A stretch of DNA of 64,000 nt from Platerodrilus igneus (lineage: Eukaryota; Arthropoda; Insecta; Coleoptera; Lycidae): positions 3,968,001 to 4,032,000 of the forward strand of contig JARFIW010001458.1 of assembly GCA_036346225.1 (NCBI GenBank). The letters run 5' to 3'. This document shows, piece by piece, positions 43,492 through 57,183 of the stretch; position 1 is the stretch's first letter; every line of letters starts with the position of its first letter. The position numbers and the translations under genes were made by a program. The notes beneath the pieces were generated by a model. It was given only the letters and a program-made list of their open reading frames with translations, was not told the DNA's origin and searched no databases.

Positions 43492-43650
43492 TATTTCCAA
43501 ACGCAAATAATATAAAACTAACTAATATAACTTAAGGTAGCAAATAATTCTGTTAGATTTCTTAGGAGTAACAGGTTTGCTGTAATTTTTAGGTAGCAGA
43601 CTAATTGTAATGTTAGAATAAATAAAAAAAAATAAAAATAAAATAGAAGG
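42140..43650 (+). other. 3' tail of the R1-clade element with CA-rich minisatellite
   Basis: Non-coding. CA/TG-rich frames of 100-280 codons on both strands come only from microsatellite sequence. It ends near 43,650 in an A-rich stretch (AATAAAAAAAAATAAAAATAAAATAG) that could be the poly(A) tail. Confidence 0.5.
42690..43493. repeat. Composite minisatellite: ~150-bp units separated by (CA)n
   Basis: The phrase ACTGTACGTGG starts units at about 42,745, 43,042 and 43,265. Each unit runs through CTGGTTTCCG, CGTACAGGAA and TTTCCGGCTGCCG and ends CACAGACA, followed by CA-rich DNA of variable length. The last (CA)n tract ends at 43,487. Confidence 0.85.
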
Positions 43651-46117
43651 AATCAATTGTTATTGAGTGTACAGTTAAAATCGGAAATGAAGTAGAATCG
43701 TTATTAAAGGAGCAATATTCTGAATTGGTAAATAGTGAGTCAAGAATTGCTAGAGACTATGAAAACAAGTTTGAAGTTATTAATACTAAAGCTTAACCAT
43801 ATCAAAAGTATTAATTGTAAGAAATCTTCATTATTTATAAATAACATTAATAGTATTGCTAGGTAGTTGCTGGGACAACTTCACAAAATTTTATACCACA
43901 TAGTTTCTTTCGAGACTGTTAGTTTAGAGGAGAATTTGCTAAGTATGATGAGTAATGTATGTAAATGAAAAGAATTCTGTTTGAAATGAAACTTGCCGAG
44001 ATCGTGTGTAAAAATAAGAAAATTAGAAATTAAGTATAGTAATGTTAGATTATATATGATGTTAGGATAGAGCTAAGGGACGTATAGTTAATTTTAAGAT
44101 AAAAATAGATAGATTATTAAAGAGCAAGGTCACGATTAATAAGATTACACGCTTGTATTATAGGTCTTAAAAAGTTGTGCATAGTATGCAGTTACAAACA
44201 AAACTAATAAAATTACTCATGACTGCAGAAATATTGCGACCAACGTAAACTCGGCGGAATTGATTTGGAATTTTATATTTTAATTTAGAAAAGATTATGT
44301 AATAATGATGTTACGACAGGTTACTGAACCCCCAATTATGTGAAAAAAATACCCAACCCAAAAAGGGTAGAAATTAAAATTTCTCAATCTTTAAATTTCA
44401 CCCTATGTAAACGCATAAGCGTATTTCAATAGCACATAAAATAAGATTCCCATGTAAAATTATACTTTTTAAGGACATATAATATTTAAGAATGAAGCCC
44501 AATTTTAAATACACTGATTATGTTAATTCATGTCAACCATGTGTAAATAACTATTCATGAGTGATAATATAAAACTAGATTTTATATAAAATACACCAAC
44601 TTTTAAATATGTGAAAATAAAAGCATTTATCTTCATTCGTGTTTAAACAATTATTCTATTCTCTTGTAAAGTACCTTTAATAACAAGTTCTTATTGCATT
44701 TACCGTAGAACGCGTTTAAAAAATATCAATTTCACGAATTTATAAAGCAAAGCATATTTTCCGTGTGCAGATATTCTTTAAAACACGTAAAACTAGTTTT
44801 TGTGCATTTATGGAAAGACGTTCGAGCATTACGTTATTTAATAGAAAAATACGTCATTTTCACAGAGAGCTGTTTTAGAAGCTATTAAATTAGCTAATTA
44901 TTTGCTTTAAATGAGCGTTTAGCTCCAATTTGAGAAAGCGTTATTACCAAGAAAGTTATAAAAATAGATAAGAACAATTTTAATAACTCTGAGAGAGAGA
45001 TAACAGTAGCTAGGTTTTAATGCAGCAATAAAGAATGGAAGACGATTTACGATAGCCATAAATTATATCAACCGCAATTACTTAGAGATAAAGCGCAAAA
45101 TAGCTGTGAAATGGTGCATCACTCGGATGTGTCATGTTCCGAAAACATAATCGAAAATGACGTATTAAGTTTGCTTTAGAGTATAAAACGGAAATGAATT
45201 AGAACGCGGTCATTCATTCTAACGTCAAGTTACATGTAAATTTCGAGTCAATGTTCATCCTTTAATTCATTTTACGAGATGTAACATATACGCTTCGTGT
45301 TAATTTGTAATCTATGCCCGACCTAGATCAACTTAAGTAAAAGTTTTAAGACTGCTGTTTTGTTATACGTTTATAAGAAATAACTTACCTATGCTAGTGT
45401 TATTCTTAATCACATCGCGCACAATAATTTCACAATAGGTGTGCAAAATGAAAATGGTATCTGCAAGTTTATGGTTGGTATAATTTCAGGTTAAGATATT
45501 TATAAATCAGAATTTACTAAACTACTGGGCGATAAAATTATCTCTAATTGTCTGCAACCAATTAAAAAAAAGTCACGGCATTGCGTTTAAGTGTATTACC
45601 TGATGAGGTAGTGAAATACAAATAACAAAATCAAACAGGAGAGATACTCTTATAAATAATTTAGTTCAATTTAAAGTAAGTTATCCTTATGCTACATAAC
45701 AGCTAAATTGCAAGAAACTTAGACTGCGGGGTGAGAAACCCAATACTGTCGACCAAATCAGCATCATATAATATTATTTTTTGTCACATCTATAAGTTCA
45801 AAAACTATTGTAAACTTGTATTGGTAGCATCTAAAGTGCATTGAATTATTTCGTTTGGAAGCTAAAATGTATTTTATTTCACTAACTTAAGTTTGCAGGT
45901 CACAACTTGGTTGTTGGACTTTAAAGGATGATGTAATTATGTATTTGATTCGTGACCTAGCTAACAACGCAGTGATTTTAAAACATTTTTGAAAAGTTTC
46001 TGGTGACCGTTTCTAGCTTAAATACTTGTTTTAGATCACAAGTTTATTAAGAATTTTTGTTTGTATTATCGATCTCTACGCCCTCTTAAATAAATGACAT
46101 AAAACTAATGCCACCTA

Positions 46118-46118
<1 letters not shown>
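43651..46118. other. AT-rich intergenic DNA, nothing recognised
   Basis: No frame with family resemblance on either strand, no repeat longer than short A/T tracts. Likely old, unannotatable sequence. Confidence 0.6.

Positions 46119-46161
<43 letters not shown>
46119..46161. repeat. (TA)n microsatellite
   Basis: Perfect TA tract of 43 bp. Confidence 0.98.
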
Positions 46162-46163
<2 letters not shown>

Positions 46164-48198
46164 TGTGAAATTCTCCTTTGACTGCGGGAACTGGGTCCTT
46201 TCAACAAAAAAATTCTAGTCCCACAGATTGGGCGTCATAAACGGCTGTGATCCTCTTTTCGCCTCGGCTGCTCACCTAATGTTATAAACCTCCTCATTCA
46301 TAAAAAAAAACAACACATTCCTACCAAAAACCTCAACGTTAACTCTATTTACATCAATATTCAGAATACATTAAAATTTCAAAATTTAAACTCAGCATAA
46401 ATTTCAGTTTTAAAAGAATTTCAAGATTAATTTTATTATCATTTTAATGTGCATCCAAAATTAAAGTCCTTGTTGGATGCCTACTAATTAATATAACAAT
46501 ATAAGCAGACCGGAGTCTGAGTATAAAGGAGCATCTACCACCCCTTTACGTTAATTAACCAGGTTCGTCTAATTGAGCTCAAAGACATACCCAAATTTTC
46601 ATCATATTACCGAACATCAAAACTAAATACTCCTTTCTACTTCAACAAGCAAATTTCATCTTAAAATTAAAATTTTATGGTTAGTACAACTTCATTACTG
46701 TCCATTTTAAGTAAATCAATTATAAAGTTATTCAACACACACAAAATGTCAAACAAAATAGTATAATTTACCTGAAGGTTACTGTCCTCGTAGCTTCAAA
46801 GTACATCGTCCCTTTAGTTAATCACACCATTCCAACAGGATTATATTTACGGCTTCTAATTCTCAACGCTTTTAAAATTTTCTCCATCACCAGTTGTTTC
46901 TGGGCTTTTCCGGAACTCATCTATGTATATCTGACCCTTGTTTCGTGGATCCAGACACGTATTTGAACCATTTAATTATTAACACCCCCGAAAAATAGCA
47001 AATAACTTCATACTTCTTTCACCAATATACGCCAAAACTGCCTACTTTTGTGTATACATTTGTCGTTGTAAATTTTGCTAATTGGTACAGTGAAACTAAA
47101 TTTTATTACCTTGTATCTAAGTGCACTGAAGTACATTCATGTTAGCACGTAAATAACCAACTATTTTGAATCACTAAAATATACGAGCAAAATTTTCATT
47201 TATTTTATCAAACTAAAATGCACTGTTTAACATCTTCAATCATGTCGCGGATGTAAGAGCTTTTAACGCATCGAATCGTCAAAAGTCTAAGAGGGTTTGT
47301 TTATATTCATCTCGGTATATATAGCAAAAAGCCGGCACGTCGCTTTTGTCCTCAAAACGGGTAATTCTAAAGAATTCCTCATTCTATGTTCCCAGTCTGT
47401 CGCTCGCGCGTCGATTTTTACGAATTTTCAATCGTCCCATTTAAATCTCAGAAATTTCAACACACGGCACGCAAGCATGTCCGAGAAAAACTAATTAATT
47501 TTGTACAGAAATTGTTGTTTCTACCTCTGATATTTGCATCCTATTTTCAACCAATTGTGACCCTCGTGACGTTGCTTAAATCCCGCCTTTTACTATATGT
47601 GTCTTTGCTTGACGCATTTTCTCTTTCCTTTTCTAACCTGTTCGTATTGGTGCAAATTGATATTCTTTATTATCGATTATATTTTAGTCCATGTGGACTG
47701 TTATCTGGGTTTAATAACCCCGTATCGCACATTCTCGTGAATATTAAGCCCCGGTTTCTCCAAGATTCTTTGAAACTATTAATTATCTACAAAATTTACG
47801 CCGTATGTGATATTTAAACTACGCAGGTGTTCAAAATAATATTAATTCTCAGAGCTTTATTTTCTGATATTATAATCTTGGGTTTTACAAGTTTCTATAG
47901 ATATTATCTGTACGTTTTGTTCAATACCGGTTATTTGAAATAGAGTTAATTAAGATAAATTTTGCACGTAATTTCCATTTGTTTAGGAATAATTACATTA
48001 CACGCAGAGCTTTTAATACTGCTTCTTTTGATATAAAGCGTCTTGTACATGATTTAAATCTCTTATGTTTAATGAAACTCATAAATTTTTATGCTTCACA
48101 GTTTTAATAAAGCGTATTATTTAATGAAATTCCTTATACACGGTGTTTAAAATTATTTGATGTGATTATTTAATTTTCTACCCTGGTCTAAATATGAG
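46162..48198. other. AT-rich intergenic DNA
   Basis: The only sizeable frame is 47,386-47,817 (143 codons, plus), rich in Leu, Phe, Ser and Lys. It matches no family I know and looks like a chance frame in AT-rich DNA. No motif elsewhere. Confidence 0.5.

Positions 48199-48243
<45 letters not shown>
48199..48243. repeat. (TA)n microsatellite
   Basis: Perfect TA tract of about 45 bp. Frames starting here with Tyr-Ile repeats are artefacts. Confidence 0.98.
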
Positions 48244-48244
<1 letters not shown>

Positions 48245-51069
48245 TTTTCATGGCCTGGTTATTTCAACGGAAAATATGCTGGGGATTTTATCAAAGAAAT
48301 GAAACAGAAATTTCAAGTGACATCTATGAACAATTTTCTATGCATTCAGAAATATTTTTCTTTAATACACATTATCTAAAAAAATCTCTTACATTCTCAG
48401 ATATAAATAACACTTGTAAAGAACGATTTACAGCTTAAGCTTAGACAGTACATCTTACCTAATGATTACTTACTTATTAAAATAATCTTCATCTAATCCT
48501 TGTTAACAAGTACAGAACCCAAACATGTATGTGAGACACAAAAATTCTCTTTAAAGTTCTCGAGATAATTTATCTATCCTTTTACTATATCGATTGTAAG
48601 TGTAGTTGGTCTACGACGCTAGGCAGAAAATTCTAGAAAAGGTTAAAATGTTTCAAGCTTAAACCTCAAAATTGCTAGAATAAATTATTATCTTGACAAA
48701 TCATTTTTACAAAACTAAAATCTTATTCTAGCTTAATTTTCAAATAGCCTGTTAAGTTACAAAAAACAAAATTAAACTTGCAGTTGGTATAGTCAAATAG
48801 CGTTTATAAAAATATCATTCCCATTGTAATTAACGGCATTGAATACTTCATAGTCCCACTTTAAATTTCTATTTAGAATCAATATTGTCGTTGAAATATT
48901 AATTTACAAAGCGCATTTATTTTTAGTCGATAAAAATCGGGAGTTGATCTTATACCTAGATGTTTTATATTATTGTGATAAATCTTCATATACTCTAACA
49001 AATAATTACGCTTGATAGGGTCTATGTTACTTGTAGAAAGCCGACAAAATTAATTACAAATTACTCGAAACGTATACGTTACATGTCGTAAAATAGATTA
49101 AAGAATAAAACTTTACGCGAAACTTATATGTTGTTTGACTTTAGAATGAATGACCTCTTTCTAGTTTATTTCCTTCTTATTTACTACAACAAACTCAATT
49201 ACCTCATTTTTGATTATATTTTTGAAGCATGACAAATCATGGTAGTGGAATATTCACCGCATTGAGCGATTTATCTCTAATTAATTGCTGTTGGTGTAAT
49301 TTATGGCTATCGTAAAATATCTTTTATTTTTGTTAATGAACAAATCGAATTGCTGCTACCTCTCTCTTACGACTTGTGTAATATTACAGCTATTAAGCGC
49401 GTAGTCTATTTTATTTTATAGCCTTCCCAATAGCATGATGTTCTACAAATCGACGTTTATTCATACAAGAAGGTAATCAGCCTAATGGCCTATATGATTT
49501 ATGACTTTTTAGAAAGAAATTACTTTTGTTAAATAACGTAAATTATCGAACTTTCTGGACTAATTCGAAATTAACTTCTTGGAGAGAACGCTATTCTTTA
49601 TTAAACATTTTTTAAAATGGTATTTTTAACGGGAATGTTTACTTTATGCTATTTCTCTTTCAGAAAAGTACTAACTTTAATTACACAATTAATACATGTT
49701 CTTTTGTTTTCAATATTTGAAATTTATTTCGTATTTCAAAAGCGTATCAGACCCGTTTTGCAACAAAAATTTGTTTTAAATGATATTTTAAAAAAGACAG
49801 TTTGCTACGGTAAAACCACGGGTCATGAAGAAAAGTAAACATTGGGGTAGTCGTAGATTGGGGGTGGGCAGGACAAGTACAATCAAGGGTCGACAATGAA
49901 ACGATTTGAATTCTGTAGACCATAGTATACTACGACAGCACGAATTTCTATCTACCAACCTATAGGTACCGAAAAACGAACAACATATTACTAAAGCTCG
50001 GTTTATTATTATCAGGTAGAGAATAACTCCTAAGTATATTTTCAATGTTTTATAAGCCAAAGAAGGAAAAACATCTTAAGATTATAGTGCACGCTCACAG
50101 TCAAGCAAAAATATCAATGACTTAAATATTAAATAATACCAGAGTTCATGAGCTTCCCAACGTGATCACGCAATACAAAATTAAACCTACAGGCAAATCT
50201 CTAAAAATAAGGGATTAAAATTCTTAATTAGTACCCCATTTGTCCGGCAATTGGTACATAAGCAGTCGCCGTAAAAGCTACCTTCTGCTCTGAGTTAGGC
50301 CCAAAAACAGCAACTTAGGACAAAAAAACAGATAATAATTTGTGGACTACAATAGTACTAATTACGGCGATATGTTTGCCACTAAGCTTTAATTAGAGCT
50401 TTAAAAAGCTCACGTGGGGTTCCAAATTCCTGTAGTCATTGTAACAGTAGAACGGGCTTCATCAAAAGTATAATTTCGTATCCAGGGAAGTCGTTCACTA
50501 GGACATCGGTCTTATAGGCAAAGCAGGGTGTAATCCAATCAGCACCAAAACTAGTTACCATAAGCGATAAGATAAAATAAGACCAGTAAAACTAACAAAC
50601 CGCAGGTGGAAAAGAGCTAGAAGTAACAATAATGTAACCAAACTGCAAATAGTTTTCACACTTACCAAATACACAGGAAGTACAGAAAATTAGAAGACAC
50701 GCGTGTATTTGCTCTTCAGGACAGATTAAAAGTAACCAACAAGTTCGAAAATGAACCTTATCAAAATGTTTCACTACTGCAAACAATATCAGACCTTCTT
50801 TCAAACTCGAGTTTTACACTCCTGTTTTGTTAAAGTAAAGCCAGAATTAGAAATATGAATGAAAAAAACAGATATATGATAATGAATGAGCACAGTTAAA
50901 ATATGTTATCTACTATGCAGGTATAAATTTAAAAGTCAAAAGATAGTAATTAAAATATTTATTGAGCTAATAAGCCATAGACGTCCCTGTAATAGAAAAA
51001 AGGGATATATGAAAAGAAAGAAGCAGGAAATTTTCGGTTCACAATAGGTAAACGTAACAAATCCCCCCA
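48244..51069. other. AT-rich intergenic DNA, nothing recognised
   Basis: Short frames only, none with a domain signature. From about 50.9 kb the composition changes to A-rich on this strand, marking the start of the second element X copy. Confidence 0.55.
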
Positions 51070-53570
51070 AGCAAAATTAAAGGTCGCGGTAGAAAAGCAA
51101 AAGAACCAGGGCGGACAGTACCGAAAAAGCCAAACAAAAGAAAATTCGCTTAAGTAAAAAACAAAACAAAAAAAAATCACCTAATGTCCGGCTCGAAAGG
51201 CCAACATACAATAAAAAGGTACCCAAAAGAAAATTCGCTTCAGAAAACCAGAAGAAAAACAAAAAAAATACTCCAAAAAATAAAAAAAAAGTATTTTCAT
51301 CCGGCTCGAAGCACCAAGAAACGGGACAAAACCAAAAGTGAAAAAGAGCACAGGGAAAAATAAGTAGATGGTAACAATAAACGAGGACAAAAGTAGAATA
51401 GCGTCAACACTGTCAAAGTTGTCAAAAGACGGATGCTTCTTCAGAAAAAAACAGTAAAGTCTTCAACCTCAAACAAAGATTGGTTCCCTGCAGAAGAACC
51501 AACAGTAAAGAAAACAAGCGAGGAAGAAAACCGACAGTATCAGCCAAAATGACCAAAGTGTCAAGCCTCACAGTAAGCTAGGGAACAACAAGAATGCTGG
51601 ATAGACAAACAATTAATTACTTCAAGCTGTGGACCCAAAAAATGGCAACAAAGGAAAAACCAAAGAAAAGAATAGCTAACTAGACCTAAAGTCGAATAAA
51701 TCGTGGTTTCAGAAGAAAAGAAAAAATGGACTAAAAAGCACCTACCACAGGAAATGGATTGAAAAATTTGTCAGCACGAAAACCAACAGAACGTAAAACC
51801 AGCCACAGGAAAAAGGAGAGGAATGTTGAACGAAAGGAACGAGGGAAAGAAAAGAAAGAACCGAAAAGAATAACACCAAGCAACAAGTACAAGAGCAACA
51901 AAAAAAACCTAATGATCGCACAAAAGAAAATAAAAGAGAATCTCAATGTAGTTATGTATAACTATGAGTGTGCGAGTGCGTGCGTATGTGTGTGTGTTAA
52001 TGTATGAGTATGTGAGTGTGCGTGTGTGTGTATGAAGTGTATGTGTATGTGTATGAAGTGTGTGTGTGTGTGTGTATGTGTGTGTTGGACCGCTTTAGTC
52101 GCCTGTTACGACAAGCAGGTCGTACCGTGGGACTATTCTATTTCCGGACCCACACGGGGTGAAAGGAGAAAAAAAAAGAAAGAAACCCAGCAAAACAGGG
52201 CAGTAAATAAAAGAATTGTAAAGTCCATAAATCAAGTCCTCAGGAAAGGAAAATCGGCATAAGAATCTCGGGCAGGAAGACTAGGTGTTGGGCTTAAGAC
52301 GATTGGGCCGCCAGCAAGGAAACGAAACGAGATCAAGGACACTAGGATTTAACCGACATATGTCCTCAGGTTCGGAGTGGGCATAGACTAATGTCTTCTT
52401 CTTTTGGGCAGTTTTCTGCAAAACAGGAACAGTAGGGGAGTAGTAGTCGTAGCACGAGGGTGAGAAAGTGGTGGCAAGGGTAGTTTAGATAACTCAAAAC
52501 GCGTCATAGAAGGAAGTTGTTTGTTTTTAGAATTGGTGGTAAGAAAGTCAATGGTAGAAAAGAAAACATCATGGGTTGTCTGCATATCAACGGTAGAAAA
52601 GGAAAAAGTATTGGCTGTAAGAGAATCAACCTTACGAAAAGAAACACAAGCAGAGTATACTTCAGTTACGTTAGATAAAAGGACAGAAGTAGATAAAATT
52701 TCAACGACGTTAGATAGAAGACTAGAAGTATCACAGTTAGGAAATAAAGCAGCATTGGCTGTAAGGGTATCCACCTTAGGAAAAGGAGCAGAATCCAATA
52801 ACACTTCAACCATATTACATAAAGGAACAGAATCAGGTGGAAGTTCATCAACATTACAAGAACAAACAGTAACAAGCAGAACTTCGCCAAAGTTAGATAA
52901 AGGAGTTGAATGAAGTTTATCAACATGAAAAAAAGGAGCAGCTCCATACAGAATTTCATCAACCTTACAAGAACAAACAGCATCAGGAAGAACTCATCCA
53001 CAATAGCTAAGGGAGCAGAATCAGGTTGACTTTCGTCAACATTAGATATCAGGATTTTCTCTACCCGTATTAGAAATTATCGTCACTTCGGCTACGGCTG
53101 TTATTGCAGGCACGACAGAATTTTTTTGAGTAGAAGCATTTAAGAAAGCAGGAACAGGTAAAATTTTGACAAAAAAGGCAAAAGGCATTAAAGATACAGG
53201 TTCATGGACTTCAACAAGACCTTTGCTGACTGAATTAGAAATTATCGTCACTTCAGCTACGGTTGTTATTGCTGGGAGCGACAGAAATTTCTTAAGTAGA
53301 AGCATTTAAGAAAGCAGGAACAGGTAAAATTTTGACAAAAACGGCAATAGGCAGGTTCATGGAATTCAACAAGACCCTCTCTGACTGAATTAGAAATTGT
53401 CCTCACTTCAGTGACATTTTTGCTTGCAGACACTACAGGAATTTCTTGGGTAAAATCATTTAAGAAAGCGGGAACAAACTCTTGAGAAGCTAGCTGCAAG
53501 TCACTAATTCGAAGTATAGGTTGCGATGGTGGTGGAGGCACTGTTTGGAGTGGAAGTTAAAACGTAGGAT
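51070..53570 (-). pseudogene. Element X, partial diverged second copy
   Basis: Minus strand. Frame 53,266-53,541 (ILRISDLQLASQEFVPAFLN) corresponds to 35,980-36,060 of the first copy. 52,388-52,813 (FRKVDSLTANTFSFSTVD, then PPLSHPRATTTTPLL) corresponds to 36,600-36,850. The pyrimidine-rich 3' tract lies at 51,100-52,050. In two further frame-shifted pieces (52,666-53,305) the repeat segment is visible. No LTR is identified with confidence, though GCGAATTTTCTTTT with the nearby CGAGCCGGA motif occurs twice (51,133-51,200 and 51,228-51,310), suggesting a duplicated end region. Confidence 0.6.
52083..52170 (-). repeat. ~90-bp conserved motif with (CA)n tail, copy 3
   Basis: On the minus strand CCGTGTGGGTCCGGAAATAG ... 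CAGGCGACTAAAG followed by CA repeats (51,970-52,080). It occupies the same position within element X as copy 1, so it was present in their common ancestor. Confidence 0.6.
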
Positions 53571-54160
53571 CAATTTGATCATCTCCTGATTCGCAAAGGT
53601 TTAACCCAAATTACCTTAATCAAAGAATGCGTCTTTTAAGGAGGTTAGAAATTTTTAAACACTTCCCCTTTAAATCAGTTCTTTAAAAATATCTTTAAAA
53701 TGACGTTATACGAATTGTTCATTACAAAATAATTAATCTTCAATTAAAAATCAATCACTCTAAATAGGGTTTCGATATTCAAATTATAAGCGTTTTATTT
53801 GGGAGAAATGGGGCAAATAGATATTTTGAATTACAATTTTTTCTCTTCGATTTTTTAGTATATTTTACGCCAATTTTGAAAACTTTAAGGCTTTTCTCAT
53901 ATATGATGTGCTTTTGCTTGAAATAGCTAACATGCATCGTTTTAAGGAAGAATTCATTTAAATCTTTTGTGTTTACTGCATAAAATCTCATTTGATTACT
54001 AGAAATACCAATTTGACTTTGACTAGCCAATAATCAGATATTTGCAAGTGTCAAAATATTTTGATCCAAACAATTATTGTTACTACTATTATTTGGAAAG
54101 GTAAAATAAGTGCAATTCTTATAAGTTCTTCATTTTGCTAGTAAAGAATACGCTGATATG
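53571..54160. other. AT-rich spacer, nothing recognised
   Basis: No credible frame. It separates the second element X copy from the mariner-like relic. Confidence 0.5.
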
Positions 54161-55010
54161 CATTTAGTCTATGACGAAGTGCAATGTAATGCTCTTCATC
54201 GGAACGAAAATGCGCTAAAAGGTATCCTAAAAGAAGGCATATTAACCATGCAAGATTTACAGCCCTACATCAAAGCTTGAGAGAAACGGGCTCAATATTT
54301 CCTAAAAATCCTGTAACTGATATACACCCAGGTACTACAAAAGAATACGAGGAAGATATTTTGTTGGAAGTTGAAAATAATTCTAAGATTAGTACCAGGA
54401 AACTAGCTGCTATGTTCCTTGACATTTCTAAATCTTTTATATGGAATATCATTCGTAAATAAAACCTTTATCCTCTTCATTTTAAGAAAGTGAATGCGAT
54501 GTTAAGTGGTGGTTGCCTTGTTTGCGCATATTTTTCAAACTGGTCGCTGAATAAGAAGATTCAAGATCCTAATTTCTTTCCCATTTTTTTATTTTGCGAT
54601 GAAGCTACATTTACCAGAGTTGGTTTTCAATTTACATAATGCGCACCAGTATTTGCCCGTTGGTAAAATTCCTCACGTAATAAAATCCACTAAGCATCAG
54701 CAAGGGTTTAGTATGCTAATGGAACCTGTAGAGTTATCTAGTCGTTTAACGGAACATAAGTATCTTAGTTCTGTTGTAAATATTTTACCCGACTTATTTG
54801 AGATGAGCCTTTGATGATCAGAGGGAATTTAGGCTTTTACATGATGGTTAACTAGCTCATTATAGTAGAGACTTTTACTAATTTCCTAACAACACTTACG
54901 GAAACCAATGGATTGGAAGAGGTGATCCAACCTGTTGGCCTCCAAGATCACCAAATCTGAACCCATGTGATTTCTGTCGTTGAAAATATTTTAAGTAATT
55001 CGTTTATTCT
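54161..55010 (+). pseudogene. Mariner-like transposase relic with DUF4817-type N-terminus
   Basis: Begins LVYDEVQCNALHRNENA, then after a frameshift near 54,220 RYPKRRHINHARFTALHQSL, ISTRKLAAMFLDISKSFIW (helix-turn-helix), then FFPIFLFCDEATFTRVG with the first catalytic Asp of the DDE/D triad, an HDG segment, and QWIGRGDP ... WPPRSPNLNPCDF with the third catalytic-region motif. Stops and frameshifts throughout. No inverted repeats found. The family is common in arthropod genomes. Confidence 0.78.
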
Positions 55011-56661
55011 GTTCCAATAGAAACCCGTACTCACCCGTAGCCAGGAATTCACGATATTTGCAATGGCATTAGAATAGTAATGTAATTTTTGCAGGAATTA
55101 AAGTACCCTTACAGAAAAGGATAGATTAATGTATTCAAACAGTTGGTTGTTATGTAAAGCACCTGTTGAAAACTTGGTTTCGTTGGGCTATTAAATGTTG
55201 TTAGTTCCTTTTTATTGAATTAATGTGATCCTAATAAACAAATCCTATTTACAGTGTTCGAATTGTCAAGTGCGGATTAATCATTTTGTCAAGTTTGAAC
55301 AATTTATATAACGGCATTTCTTAGATATTTTAAAACCTGACCCAAAGACGCCATTTTTATAAAACTTTAGCTCCCCTAGGAAGCATTTTAAAATTATGTC
55401 TAGCATGTGTATTTTGTTTGGTAGGAGAGTTTCTTGTCTGTATACCTTCAGTGATACAGTTGATGTTGATATTTATTTTGTATTGTTTATAATTTTTGTT
55501 TTTATTTTATTTTGGAATAGTGACTCATATGCTTAAATATTTAAAATAACTTTTGTTTATTAGGGTTCTTATTTGTTTGTTATTATTTGTTTTTAATCTT
55601 TGGACTATACTGAGTGTCCGCTATATCGAGTGTTTGTCTTCAAAGCTGAGAACGCATTATGCCATTTTTAAGAATTTTTGCCCATTAATTGTATAAAAAA
55701 ACAAGAAAAAATCTAAACAGTAAGAAAAAATTTAATTGGTATATAATAAAAACAACAAAAGGTAGTACATTAGTACGTAAAGAGAAAATTAAAAATTATA
55801 ACAAATATCATTGCAGAATTGTTAAATTTTAAATTAGTTTTTAAAATAAACATTATATTATTTCTTATTATTCTTAGACACCTTGATGCTAAATAATTAT
55901 ACTATTGGATAGGTACCATTACCTTTCCTTTATGTCGAATCCGTGAACAGAAATTTGCAAAAATAAATATACCACGTTAATTACCCATGTTCATCTTTGA
56001 AATCCAACATGGGTATAAACGGTTATGCAATGAAAACGTAGCTGAATTATGTAGATCAGTGAAAGATTCTTTTATAATTGTTGCAGGGTAGGATTCAAAT
56101 TTATAGTTGCGCCACTGAAAAAGGGTCCATGGGCAGAGTAAGTCTGAAAAGCACAGCTTTAAACGGCTCAACTATGAGAGCCAATACCTTCAGATTGCAC
56201 TTTATAACGGTTTCACCCCTTTTGAGCCAGTGAAAAACACTTGTGAGAACACGATCTGAATACTATTGAAGGTACTATATAGGAGGGCTTACTACACGTA
56301 CGCTTGCAAAATATTAACCACGCCTAACAACTTCATTACCATAAAAGATGATTTGTCACGAATTTGTTCCTTTTGAAATTGATAAACAAATTCCAATGTA
56401 TAATACGGTTATGGTGTGTTTATATTTGGATACGTTGTAGATAGAGGATTTCTTGGGTAAATTTTAGTATGGTAGCATTACTAATAAGCAAGAAACCCCA
56501 TAATTGTAAATATAATAATTTTAAAAGACCTAATTGGATATGTTTGTTTAACCTCCTGAAAAACCTTAACTTCCACGTTCTCTTACAAAAAGTAAGCAGA
56601 CTCAAAGTCAGATTATTTATTAGCAAGAAAAAAAGCCAAACTGTCAAATAGTTTACTGTAT
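55011..56661. other. AT-rich intergenic DNA, nothing recognised
   Basis: May include the last ~200 bp of the mariner-like element up to about 55,215. Otherwise no frame or repeat of note until the Gypsy LTR. The four bases GTAT just before the LTR are the element's target-site duplication. Confidence 0.5.
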
Positions 56662-57183
56662 TGTAACGCGCTACTACTACCGCGTTTCTTTAATTTAAAA
56701 CAAGTAATAATAATGGTCTTTATTACTCACTGTTCACAAGTCTAATTAACAGTATATGCCTTATTTATAGATGTTTTCAGTTCACTTAACAATGAAGCAC
56801 TATTACACTAATGAATTTACAAGCACTAATATCTTCTTAAACTAACTTCTTTACCCTAGGTCCAATAACCACACTAACACAACTATTTGTTTATACACTT
56901 CTATTTATTTATGTATACTGCAAGCTGCATGCACGTTAGACACAGCATATCATTTATGTATATATTCTAAAAACTCAACTACGTTTACTTTACAACGATA
57001 TAATTTATATTAGACATTCAAGAATAGACTAACTCTTACATTCATAAGCGGCCTTATATATACCCTGCATTAAGATATGACTCATTATCTAGAACTTTGT
57101 AGAAGGATTCTCGAATGCTGAAGAATACGCTGTGCCCCGGGCGTTTGTATGTTTGACGGGTTGCCTAATAGTGGATCGCAACA
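56662..57183 (-). repeat. Gypsy 3' LTR
   Basis: 522 bp, TG...CA ends, direct copy of 62,720-63,240. The pol frame may run into it (stop complement near 57,089). Confidence 0.95.

Noticed and set aside
42641..43493. Long frames on both strands rich in Cys-Val or Thr-His repeats
   Set aside because: They are translations of CA/TG microsatellites and of the minisatellite units; several overlapping frames are open at once, which is typical of low-complexity DNA.
46150..46300. Possible LTR/primer-binding site after the TA tract (GATTGGGCGTCATAAACGG)
   Set aside because: No paired LTR, no adjacent coding region and no tRNA match that I can support.
47386..47817. 143-codon ORF as a gene
   Set aside because: Composition follows the local AT-rich DNA, no motif, no neighbours of note, and an overlapping frame is also open.
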